NCBI RefSeq assembly: GCF_000687475.1
Contig: NC_057321.1
Location: 930,001-994,000, forward strand
DNA length: 64,000 bases
Source: Ustilaginoidea virens
Taxonomy: Eukaryota > Ascomycota > Sordariomycetes > Hypocreales > Clavicipitaceae
Direction: 5' to 3'
Position 1 is the first letter of the stretch. Every line of letters begins with the position of its first letter. The notes under the pieces were generated by a model. That model did not search any database. It was given only the letters and a program-made list of their open reading frames with translations, and was not told the origin of the DNA. This document shows positions 11,506-22,198 of this stretch, piece by piece. The position numbers and the translations under genes are program-made.

Positions 11506-11749
11506 TGTAACGGACTGGCCCTAGAGCGGCTGCGAATAGGCGTCAGTGATATGTATTAAATAGACTAAAGAGAAAGGAAAAGGATCTAAATAGGAACCTT
11601 CTATCTAGTCTATTTATATCCCGATTATGACACGTATCGGAGTCCTAGTATAGTCCCGTGACTCCGTCTGTTGCCCTTCTTAGGCTAGACGCGGGCGCAG
11701 CCCGCGTCCTAGCCATATTATAGCACGGGCATAGCCCGAGCCCGTAATA
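11506..11749 (-). repeat. Gypsy1 3' LTR
   Basis: Starts tgtaacggactgg and ends cccgtaata on the plus strand, paired with 33047-33290. It contains GC-rich inverted motifs such as cgcgggcgcagcccgcg. Next to it, at about 11750-11775, is the plus-strand image of a purine tract (acccccctcctcctcc), marking this as the 3' end of the minus-strand element. Confidence 0.92.
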
Positions 11750-12368
11750 TACCCCCCTCCTCCTCCTTAGAGGCGGAAGAATAAACTATCCGATATCATC
11801 CCTTGCATATATCGCCCCCCAATTAAAACTTCTTATAGCCCTCGAAAATAACCTTAATTAGATATATAGGATAATAATCGGGCGTATAGATATGCCAATA
11901 TGTGACCGATGTGAATATAGTGGGGGCTAGAGTCGGTATGCTTTAGGCAGACGTAATAGAATCTTATCGAAGCCGGTCGTAGTGCTATTAGCTGGAAAGA
12001 ACTGTATTGCAGCTATCGCGAAGCAGAAAAATTTTATCGCTAGCTATCGGTTGGAAATCCGTCTGCACTAAGGCTTTTTCCTTTATCTACTTCTCTTTTA
12101 TACTTCTTTCTCCCTCTTTCTATCCCTATGCCTACTGTTACTAAGGCTATTATTCCTAATAGTAAGTCTATAGCATTACTACTATCGTGAGAATCGTCCT
12201 TGCTAATAGAGTTACGCTATCGAAAGTTCCTAGATCGTTCGTATTAGGTCTGTATAGTAAATCGTCCGAGGTCTGCATAGTGAATCGTCTAGTATTAATA
12301 GGTATTTAGGTCTCCCCCCCGTTTGCTATTATATTAGATTTGTCGCTATATCGTCTAGAGGACTAGTG

Positions 12369-13374
12369 GGTGGGAATACGCCTATTGCCTGGGACCCTCC
12401 TATAACCCTATTAGGTCTATCCTAAGCGTCTACTAGAGGCTCTAGAAGTATTAGGCGCGGAGAAGGTTCCTAGCTAGAAATGCTATTACGGCCGCTACGG
12501 TCTATACCTTCCTTAGGACGGTTATATATTTCCCCCCCTAGCTTTAAGCTTATTATTATTTCCGATAATAATAAGAGTCCGGCAAAGCCTTTATCGCCTA
12601 ATGTAGGAGCCCTATTATTGCCTTTTTATTCTTTTGCCCCTTCTCGTATAGGAGTCCTATTGTCGATAGGGGTAATACTAATAAAAGCTTCTTCTTTAAT
12701 AGCTATTACCCTTAAGACCCTATCTAGAGTAATATTAGCTCTCTCTTCGTCTGCTATTACGCCTTAGACCCCTTCGCGCGCTAGGAAAATGCCGCCCTTA
12801 CCTACTATTAGATCGTTATATTAGCAGTTATAGAAGAAGCGTACTATAGGAGAGTTCCTTATCTAAGGGGATTCTAAGGGATTAAGTGCTAACGATATTA
12901 AGGAGGTAGAGTATGCTTATATCGCCTATATATAGTATACTATAGATACCAGAGAATATATCGTCTATATGCGGTCTAATCGCTCCTAGGCTTATATTTA
13001 ATACTATTAGAAATATAAGATGTATATCTAGTGCGAGCATATAATATCGATAAATCCCTAATTGCAGTAGGTGATAAAGCGCATCGTTTGTATAGCATAA
13101 AAGAAATAAAGTATTAAAGAGGCCGCCTATCTGAAGGTAGGAGATATCCTAGGCCGAAAAGCCTATCTTCGCCTTAAGTTTAATATACTATATCGTCAAT
13201 AGGATAAACTATAGGCTATAGCGTAAAAGCATACTATAATGGCCCTTTTTGCGTATACTCCGGCTGCTAATATAAGCGGGTTGACTCCTACTGCGCTTAT
13301 AACGATTATTATTCCTTCTGCCTTAACTACTAAGTCCCGATAGGCTGGCGGCAACTCTATGGCGCCTATTATAT
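12369..13374 (+). pseudogene. Remnant ORF antisense to Gypsy1 pol, Cys-rich, unknown function
   Basis: Between the end of pol and the 3' LTR the plus strand carries a long frame with only TAG/TAA interruptions. Its best open stretch is 12480-12767, continuing in the same frame to about 13374. A Ser/Pro-rich N-terminal part (PSNxG, KSPAKPLSPN) is followed at about 12925-13060 by a cluster reading YIAYI-YT, YIVYMRSNRS, YI-YYQKYK and I-CEH. There Tyr codons (TAT/TAC) sit where TGT/TGC would have been before RIP, giving a CxxC-type pattern. Gypsy3 has a similar block on its antisense strand (about 56600-56770). No function known to me. The start is uncertain. Confidence 0.4.
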
Positions 13375-13900
13375 AACTACTCGCGGAGTAACGATAAGAT
13401 ATATAGATTATAACAGAAGTGATAATTAGCTTCGCGCATTAGGTTACCCCTACTATACCCGCGCCTTATATTCTGCCTACTTCCCTTTAGTTAGCGTCCT
13501 CCTTATATGCCGGTATAGCCTCGCCTTAGGCTCTTATACTGATAATTATACCGCTAGCTAAGGCCGGTTCTATTACTACCAGCCCAGCATTATAAGTATA
13601 TCCCTCCGGACCTATTATACCCTATTATAGGTATATAAGCCATACTATTCCTAGTTAGTATCCGCCTATTATACTACTGATGCTGCTACTGCCTTTTCTG
13701 CCCTACTATATAATAGTCCCCCCCCTTCCCCTATATACCCCCCTACTAAATCTTATAGGAGGGCAAAAGAATACCGATAAGGGTGAGGGTAATAAGGGAA
13801 GTAGGAATTAATAAATATAGGAATAGGGCTAGAGTTACTAAAAATGAAAAATAAATGCTAAAACTTGCTAGATTGCTTTGCTAGAAAAGAAAAAGATTAG

Positions 13901-13916
13901 TTTTTTTTTTTTTTTT
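13901..13916. repeat. T16 homopolymer between Gypsy1 pol and antisense ORF
   Basis: A run of 16 T lies between the convergent 3' ends. Gypsy3 has a run of about 30 A at the equivalent place (about 55686-55720), so a homopolymer at the convergence point is shared. Confidence 0.75.
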
Positions 13917-13989
13917 GTATTATTAGACGATATTAAGGTTATAGGTCTGAAATCCGATCCCGAGGCTATATAGGTCTATTATACGTCTG

Positions 13990-15376
13990 AATATCTCCCT
14001 ATTTAGCCTTAAATGCCTTTTATGCTGTTATCTCTAAGAAGTTCTCTAGGGGTTCTTATATAGGTAAATTATATCCTTTCTATTTTATAAGTATATTACG
14101 GTTTTACCCCCGACCTTAAGTATTTTTTATAGCTAAAATCTTTTTTACTTTATATTCTTTATATAGCTAGTTAGAATCCTAGGGTAGTATAAATAGGGGA
14201 CTAGGTCGTATATTAGTTATTTTTTAGCTTAATAGTAGGTTAGAAGCCGCTCGTTCGACTAGATTAATATAAAAAATTAGGTAAATACCTTATGGGATAT
14301 CGAGTCGGATATTAAGTAGAGACGGTATAGCTGTAATTATATACTTTACTAAGACCTAATTGAGCTTCTTATAAGGCTGGTTTATCTTAATATTGCATAA
14401 AGTAAGCTATATCTAATCCTTAATTTAAAAATGTTCTGCCGGATAGTATAAATAGTTAGTTGCGTCCTACTGCTGCTACTGTATAAAGGCAATAGCGGCC
14501 TAGGCTATTTTTTATCCCTTATAGAGGGTAGCTAAAAATAGGGCGGCCCGCCCTTTTAGGGTTATTAAACTTAGTATTATATCCGGAGGCGATATAACTA
14601 TTAGAATATTAAATCTATTAAGGAGCCAATTAGGATTAAAACCGGTTACTAATAATATCCGGTTATTTAATGCTAGTTGATATGCCGTAAGGTGTTTTAG
14701 CTAGTTATATTAGTTAAAGGAGACTATAATACGTAAGATAGCCTAGACCTTTTGGTTTATCTGTTCTATACCGCTATTAGTCTAGGGGTGATATACAATC
14801 GAAAGGAGTTATTCGGTCCCAACTAAATTGTAAAGTGTAGTCTAAAATTATTTTACCTAGTTAGACCCTCAATCGCTAATAATTTCTTTAGGGAACCTAT
14901 AGAAATGCTACTAGCACTATTAGAACCGTTTTATATAGTCTTCCGCTTTTATAGAGTATATTGCCTTAAGCTGGATATACTTTAATAGGCGATTAGTAAT
15001 AACTATAAGGAATTGTGGGTTAGATATATTGCGTGCGGGAAGATCTATTATAAAGTCGATGGAAATCTGCGACTAAAATCGGTTTAGGATAGGTAATAGC
15101 TGCAATAGGCCCTAGCGTAATTATCGGCTCCTATATGCCCTATAGTATCGGCAATTCCGGATATATCTTACTACCGCTAAAGATATATTATCAAAATAAT
15201 AGTCTTGATGTAATAACTGGAATATAGTATTCTTCTCTAGATGGCCTATAGTGGGTGATTTATAGCATCGCTATATAACCGTAGTAGTTAGGGGTTCAAA
15301 AGATAGGAGCTATATCCGCCCCCGATAGAGAAGCGTACTATAGGCATTTAGGGTATAATCTGTAATTTATTTTTTT
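13990..15376 (-). pseudogene. Gypsy1 pol, 3' part: integrase core and chromodomain
   Basis: The minus-strand frame corresponds to Gypsy3 54200-55640. The integrase core lies around 14680-15110 and the upstream His/Cys region near 15130-15240. The chromodomain at about 14040-14165 has the order YKEYKVKKIL, NRNILIK and KGYNLPI-EPLENF. A C-terminal chromodomain defines the chromovirus lineage and is known to steer integration through chromatin binding. The frame is broken by TAG/TAA codons and separated from the rest of pol by LINE1 at 15377-15390. Confidence 0.8.
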
Positions 15377-15390
15377 ATTAAAGCTTTAGT
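15377..15390. repeat. LINE1 target-site duplication, left copy
   Basis: attaaagctttagt here and attaaagccttagt at 29524-29537 match at 13 of 14 bases, with one C/T difference. Both match Gypsy2 integrase sequence (reverse complement near 45760), which shows the uninterrupted target. Confidence 0.8.
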
Positions 15391-15600
15391 AGTCGTATTA
15401 AGTTCTAAAAAAAAAAAAAACTTCGCGATTTCGCCCGCACCTAGGTAGCGGCACGGAACCGCCTCTAAAATCAATTCTGATAATCCCAATCGCTTCCTCT
15501 CGTCCGTTTACCCCTTTCGCCTATAGCGCATCGCGTCTAGGGAGTAAGCGCAGTAAGCGCGAACGAAGTAATAGATATCGACAGAGGGAATAGGGGCGGC

Positions 15601-17110
15601 ATTATATACAGCCGCTATAACCCTACCACTACGATCGCGAATAGCACGCAGTATAACCAGACCGAAACCAAGCCTGCCTAAAAGCGGAAGCGACCTACTG
15701 CTGTTATAATTAAAGAATCGATAAAAGAGCTTTAGGATTATATCCCCCTAGCAGTACTAGGACGAATGCGAGAAATCATAGAAACCGTAGCTAATACGGC
15801 CCGCGGTAAGGCTACCCTAGACCCTATCGGCACCCTCACTAATATAATTTCGAAGACTATCGAAAAAGCCATTAAATTAGCCCTCTAGGATATCCCGAAA
15901 CAGGCGCCAGCTACTACCTAGGCAAATATCACGGTATAAAGATATACCGCTACTGCTATACCACCCTAATATACCGTCGCTCCCCTTCCGGTCCCACTAT
16001 ATATCCATAGGGAAATTTTAATTAAAGGCAATAGTATTAGCGAGGTCTTACGCAACTAAATACTGGTCGAAATTATAAATACCGTTAATAGAGCTACCAC
16101 TAGGAACGCCGCGGTCGCAATACGCAGGCTATATAGTAGCGATACTATTGTCACCTTTATAGAAGAAGCAGCAAAAAGTCTTATCGCCGATACGACCTAG
16201 GTCTAACCTGCCTTCGGGTAGGAGGTAGAACTAAACCGACGCTTATTTAGTCTTATTATTAAGAATTTCCCTACTAGCCATATAGTGAATATCGCAACTA
16301 AAGAAATCTGCTGAAACCTTACTAAAGCGAACGGAGAAAGCTTTATTAGAGCCTCCCCCCGCCGCCTATATAGGACCGCTATATGTGCGCCCCTAATAAT
16401 AGGCGTAAACTCTATTAACCTCGCCAATAAGCTCTATAAGTCTGGTATTATCTACTAGGCAGAGATATTTAAAGCTGAACCTTATAATAATGCCCTACAC
16501 CCTAAATAGTGCTATAACTGCTTTAAGTTTGGATATATCGCGGCCTATTGCGTAGCGGCCCCGCGGTACGGCCGATATAGTATAGAAAGGCACCTAGAAG
16601 GGGAGCAGGCCTGCCTAATAGTCTCCTATAGATAAAAGGAGTTATACCTTAACTGTAAAGGCCTATACCTAGTATAGTCCTACCTCTATAGAACTTTAAA
16701 CGAGCAGTAGGAGTCAGCTAGGAACTCTTATACTAACCAACCTAGGCTCTTTATAGCGCCTCCTATAATATCTATAAATACCACTCCTATCGCGGAATAG
16801 AACCGACGTAAAGTAGCTAGCACTTTGCCCCTAAGGGAACTAATTAAGCGTATTATCTTAAGAGGATCCTCCCTATATAAATATAGCCGCCGCCCTAGCC
16901 GAGGGGGCTCTATCTCTAGAGGAATATTTAATACTAGACTAAATTATACCCTTATTGCATTCTTATAACCGGTCCTAATGCTAGGATAGATTAGGACCCT
17001 ATCGGCCCTAAAGCCCGTACCTACTTTAGCCCCGACCTCTGCCTCTACTATAACTACCGATATACCGCCGCCACTAACCCCTATATACCCATCCGTATAA
17101 TATTAGTCCT
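15601..17110 (+). pseudogene. LINE1 ORF1 (gag-like nucleic-acid-binding protein)
   Basis: A single frame starts near SRYNPTTTIANS. The equivalent LINE2 frame keeps its ATG at 34495. A helical N-terminal half is followed by a zinc-knuckle region at about 16510-16620: C-YN-C-FKFG-Y-IAAY-C fits CX2CX4HX4C if the Tyr was a His before RIP. A second Cys/His cluster (YGRYSIERH...C) follows. ORF1 proteins of Tad/I-type LINEs bind element RNA. TAG codons at former Gln/Trp positions make it inactive. Its C-terminal Ser/Pro-rich part overlaps the start region of ORF2. Confidence 0.72.
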
Positions 17111-17114
17111 CTAC

Positions 17115-20100
17115 TAAAATATATAGAAGAAAACCTCCCTTATACGAATAGCACTCTGCTACCGAAGCGAACCTAATATTATAGCGATTTAAGAACCTAT
17201 CGCGCCTAGCTATGCCCTACCGAGCCTGAGCCTTAGTAAGTACGTATTAGCAGCCTATAGCGGACGAGCGGCAATATATACCTATAAGCAGTATAGTCCT
17301 AGCATATAAACTACCGAGAAAGGACCTAACTAGTATAAGGTCCGCCTCCTTAAAACCGATATTTATTCTATCTACTCCCTAGGCTATAAATATAATTAGA
17401 CCACCCCCCTTATAGACTTTATAAGGCTTTCGCCCTAATCCTAAAGTGTATTCATCGGGGACTTTAATATATATTATCCCTTATAGGATAGCCTAAATAG
17501 AACCTCACCTAATATTAACACCCTTTTCGACCTTATAATATAATAGAGACTCGGCCTAGCGACCCCCTATAGCGAAATTATACGGCGAGCGCCAAATAAA
17601 AGAAATAGCACTATAGACTATACCTAGGTTATATAAGACCTTACTATTGAGTACTTTAGCAATATAGACCTCGCCGGGTCTAATTATATCCTATAGCTTA
17701 TCTATATTAATACCGGCAACCTATAAGCCGCTAAAGCCTACCCGAAAAATAGCTAGAAATCCTTTAACTAATACCTCGCTTAAGCAGAAGCTAAAAACCG
17801 CCTTACGCCTACCGCTACCGCAGCCCCGCTTAGCTCTCCCGGAGAAATAGATGCATACACTAAATAGCTCACTTACTAACTCTAAGAAATTGCAGATATC
17901 ATAGCCCTAAAGAAAATCCCTAAAGCCTTTGCTATAGAACTATAGTAGAATAACCGCATAAAAATAGCTGCTATTGCCGCGAAGAAAGTATACCGGAAGT
18001 AGGCAGCACGCTATACCTCTAAAAACTATAGGGCCGCTTAAGATATAGGAGCTACCTAAACCTAGGTTATATAAAAAGAGTAATAACGCTCCTAGAGAGA
18101 GGCATTAAGGAAAGCTATAGTATAGAATATAGACCTCTAGTCCCTAGAACGATAGGCCAGACTATATAGTAGCCTCCCCCTTGAGTCTAGGGAGATCCTA
18201 TTACTTAAATGCGCTAGCCTTAGCCATCCCTTAGCAACTATATATAGCGAAAAAGCATAGGTCCTTACTTAATATTTCTTCCTTTAGTCCTATATAATAT
18301 TTAAGGATATACTAGACCCGACCTTCCCCTAATTCGCTAATATAGAGTTCCTGCCGTATAAGAGATTTATATATAAAGAGGTCTATACCGCCTTTTACTA
18401 TATAGCTAGCTAAAAGGCCCTTAGATTAGACGGGCTACCTGCGGGATTCCTTAAGGCATATAGCCCCCCCTTAATTATAGCTTTTACCTACCTTCTTAAT
18501 AAGTCCTACCGCACCGGGTATTACCCAGCTTAGTTTTAGGAGGCCTGCGTAATTATATTAAGAAAGCTAGGAAAGAAACTAGAGGAATACTTTAAAGCGG
18601 GAGGCTAGAGACTAATATCCTTATTTAACCTAATTAGTAAAATCCTAGAAGCTATAGTAGTATGCCGGCTTACCGCCGCCCTTAAGGAGGGCAACCTACT
18701 CCTAGACCTTTAGATAGGAAATAAAGCTAATTATTCTATAGATATAGCCCTTAGTATTTTCGTCGAAATAGTTCATATAATATAATACTATAATAGGATC
18801 GCCTCACTCCTCTAGCTTAATATATCTATAGCCTTCGATATAGTAAACTATACTTAATTTACCTACCTACTTTTAGAAAAGGGATTACCGCTATAGATTG
18901 TAGTATAGGTCTGCAGCTTTACTAATTCTTATATAGTGCGAATTTACTTTAAGGGCAAATTAACCGATAATTTACTTATTACCGCTAAGGTCTTATAAGG
19001 GTCCCCTTTCTCTTTTATCCTCTTTTTAGTCTATATCGTATTACTCTATAAGAGGCTTAAAGAAATAGCTTTTACTATTACCTTAGGGTTTATAGATAAT
19101 ATTAATATTATAGCGTATAGAAGGAGTATAGGGGAGACCTAGACCCTACTCGAAAAGGTATAAACGATCTATAAAGAGTAATTTAAATAAGCTAAGCTTA
19201 ATTTCAACCTAGGGAAAAGTAAACTTATCTATTTTATACGCGCCTATAAGGCAGATAAGATACTAGTCCGACTCAGGACTATAACGATTTAGCTAAAGTA
19301 GTATACCTATTTCCTAAGGGTTAAAATCTACTAAAAACTTTAGTAGTATAAATACCGCGTAAAAATAGCTAAAAAGCTTAAGCGGTAGCGACTCGCCCTT
19401 ATAGTAATAGCGGCCTCTATATAGGGATATTAATATAGGGAGGCCCGATTAGTCTATATATAGGTTATTCGTATTACTATCGCCTTTGGCGCAGGAGTTT
19501 AGTATACCCTTACTGCCCCTAATAGGGTGGCGAAAGGTATTGCAAAATTATTAACTATAGAATAATTATCTTACTTTCGAACTATCACTAAGGCCTTTAA
19601 GGCTATACCGATAGATATCCTTAAAACCGAGGCGGCTATACCACCTATCGATTTATACCTAAACTATATCTATTAGCGATTTTTAGAAAAGATAGTAAAG
19701 ACTAGGATAGCTAAGCGAATTAACCGCGCCTTTACTATAGTAGTAGCGATACTCTAATGCTATCGGCAGAGCGACTATAAAGGACTTTAGATATATATCT
19801 TATTCTTAGAATTCGACCTATAGTAGCTAATAGCTAAGGAATACCTAGTAAAAGAGTAGCTTATTAAATAGTCTAAATACTAAGCCGCCGTAAAAGCGAG
19901 ATAGCGGCGGTACGGGCCTATAGCAGTAGAGAGGGCCCCAGACTTCTAATCTATAGCCATAATAATTCAGCTCTATAATAGCCTCCTTAAATATAAATCG
20001 GCCGTATTTACCTAGCTTTATATAAAAAAGATCGGATTAAACTCTTTCTTCTACTAGCGCTAAGTCCCTATTATACCCTCGCCTCTCTATCGATGCAGGG

Positions 20101-20340
20101 AAGCCCCTAAAGACTATTATTACCTAATCCTCTCCTACCTAAAATATAGATAATAGCGCTAATAGCTATATAGGACTAGCCTAAGCCTCTTCCGAAACCG
20201 CTAAGGGATCTCTATTGCCCTTAATAAGCTAAGCCTCGCCTGCTAACTTATATGCTAGATCCTTAGCCTTAACCGCTTTAACTAATTCTAGCTCGCTTAA
20301 TCGCTCTAGCGATCTGCCCCTATAGAGGCACCAGGCTAAC
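17115..20340 (+). pseudogene. LINE1 ORF2: apurinic-type endonuclease and reverse transcriptase
   Basis: The endonuclease opens with NIIAI-EP at about 17185 (Asn and Glu of the family's active site). Next come VFIGDFNIYYPL at 17448-17483 (GDFN box, His mutated to Tyr) and STIDYT at about 17605. RT follows from about 18400; the FxDD catalytic box reads FIDNINI at about 19090, with the second Asp changed to Asn by G-to-A. The C-terminal part near 20020-20330 resembles the Cys/His tail of Tad-type LINEs (KKIGLNSFFY). No RNase H seen. TAG/TAA codons are scattered along the frame. Compared with LINE2 ORF2 the order is identical. Confidence 0.8.
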
Positions 20341-21211
20341 CCCGATCGCCTAATACCGCCCCTAATATTTAATAATAATATCCCGATGCGGGAGAGAGGA
20401 GATATAGTAGGCGGATAAATATAATCAATTTTTAGCTACTCTAAAGCTATAATATTAATATTAGAGCCCCCCTCCCCCCCCCCCTCCCCCTCCCCCGCCG
20501 GCCCCTATAGTAGCCCCCCCTCCCTCTCCCCCCTCTCCCCCTCCCCTTCTACCGCCTTTTTCTGCCCCTAAGAGACGAGCAGCTCTAATACGGCCTAAAT
20601 ACCCTCTAATACTTCTACTTTATACTCCTTAAGGTCTAGCACCTCTTAGGTCACCCTGGGAGCGATACTCCCCCCTACTACTACTACTGCTGCTGCCACC
20701 TTCCCCCTACTATAGGCAATCGATGCCTACTGCGCCCTTAACTAGAGGGTATAGTAGTTATTGACCTATCTATATTAGCACCTATCCTATATAGTCCCCG
20801 CACTTTATATATACCTCCCCCCTTACGGCTAGCACCTCTTAGGCACCTAGGAGGGTATAAATAGACTCCTAGTTTTTAAGAATCTATTTAAAAGGTCGGT
20901 AAATCTTCCCTACCGCAGTATATATAAAATATGCCGCCTTAGGCCTTATACGGCATTATGCTGTATTACTATCGTTTAAATGCTAATCGGATTAGGGTTT
21001 AATCGGTCGGGTCCTACCTTATTAAGAGCAGTAATAATATTTAGGGTCTTTAGCTTATATTAGGCAAAGGTCGTAGGGCTAGCCTTACGGCTCGCCAGGC
21101 TAATAATAACAGGTTAGTAACGCTAGCACAATAGGAGCAGGCAGTACCCACCCCCTTATCTAAAGATGCCGACTTTTTCGGCATACTACTGCTATTATTA
21201 TTATTGCTATT
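20341..21211 (+). other. LINE1 3' region, first part (possible ORF3)
   Basis: After ORF2 comes a C-rich stretch (20466-20560, runs of c and ccct). A frame from about 20560 shares short blocks with LINE2 39470-40100 (LRSST--TLGA-LPP against LRFSI--ALGALRPP; DAYCALN-RV against DAYLALY-RA). It is broken by RIP stops and by Copia A1. It may be a third ORF of the LINE or only conserved 3' UTR. Confidence 0.4.
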
Positions 21212-21915
21212 TGTTGAAATCAGCGCCTTTTTAGCTGTATTTTGGTACTGGTCTCGCTACCATACGATGTCTCTACGTTGAGATATCGCGGTGGCTATAC
21301 TAGGCGCTATGGTGGGGCACAGCGCCCCACAACGCCGATTACAGTGGGCCATAGCGCCGGTCACGGCACCGGCACAGCGCCCCACAGCCGGCCACAGCGG
21401 CCGGTCACAGCGGGCCACAGGGCCCACAACAGGCGGCGCATTTCTACGGGATTACCAAATGGGCAAACCAGCACTTTCGGCCTTCTACATACAGTCACCC
21501 GCTACACCGGTTATTTACGGCAGACCGATATAGGGCTTCCGGCCCGTACGGCAGGCTGTTATAGGGCATCCGGCACACCGCTATAAGCCACTGGGCTTGG
21601 TTGGGTAGGCATTGGGAAGGATATTGGGCACGGTTGGGCAGACCGACTTTTCGTCGGGTTTTTCGCTATTTTTGCGGTTTTTCATTATTTTCAACCACTT
21701 TTTCAAGATGGTAGAAATATGCCCAAAATTCCCTCTTTCTAGCTAGAATAGTCACCAACAATTAGAATCAGATTTCCCTGACATCTTTGCTCTGGTCAAC
21801 CTCTTGTGCGCTTTAAATCTTTAACTAGCTCTTTGTTTTATTCTGCAATGCCTTGTACGCCACTGTCGGTATCCAGTATATTTCCAACAGTATTCTGAAT
21901 CACCATTTTGCAACA
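21212..21915 (+). repeat. Copia A1 5' LTR
   Basis: TGTTGAAATC at the start and TTTTGCAACA at the end. Positions 21310-21430 are a GC-rich array of degenerate cacagcg/ccggtca units. The ORFs at 21242-21586 and 21291-21533 lie inside the LTR and recur in each A LTR; they are not independent genes. Confidence 0.95.
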
Positions 21916-21931
21916 GGTTATGAGCCCGGTG
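21916..21931 (+). promoter_or_regulatory. Copia A primer-binding site for a half initiator-Met tRNA
   Basis: ggttatgagcccggtg abuts the LTR. It is the exact complement of the anticodon stem-loop of initiator tRNA-Met (CACCGGGCTCATAACC, anticodon CAT), not of the tRNA 3' end. Drosophila copia is the known example of priming by a cut half-tRNA. A2 has the same site at 47257-47272. Confidence 0.85.
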
Positions 21932-22198
21932 TCTTAAGGCTTCCAGCTTAAGACTTTTTTTTACGCTAACTTAGGATTTTAACGCATTTGGCAGCTAACC
22001 TTCCAGAAATCTACTAACAAGGGACTGATCATCCCAGATTTAGGAACCCAGCTACCACACTAAGCTGCAACACATCCTTGCAACAGGATTTTCTAAGGTT
22101 ATTCCTTAACGCAGCTTTCTTTTAGTTTTTTATCTAGATTTTTAGTCTTGATTTTCTTCGCATTTTTAAGACTTTCCGGCACCTTTTCTCTTCCTACA

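Noticed and set aside
21242..21586. Repeated ~114-codon ORF in Copia A LTRs (also 28047-28391, 46609-46863, 693-881 antisense)
   Set aside because: Lies inside the LTR, and low-complexity GC repeats keep several frames open. No evidence of an independent gene.
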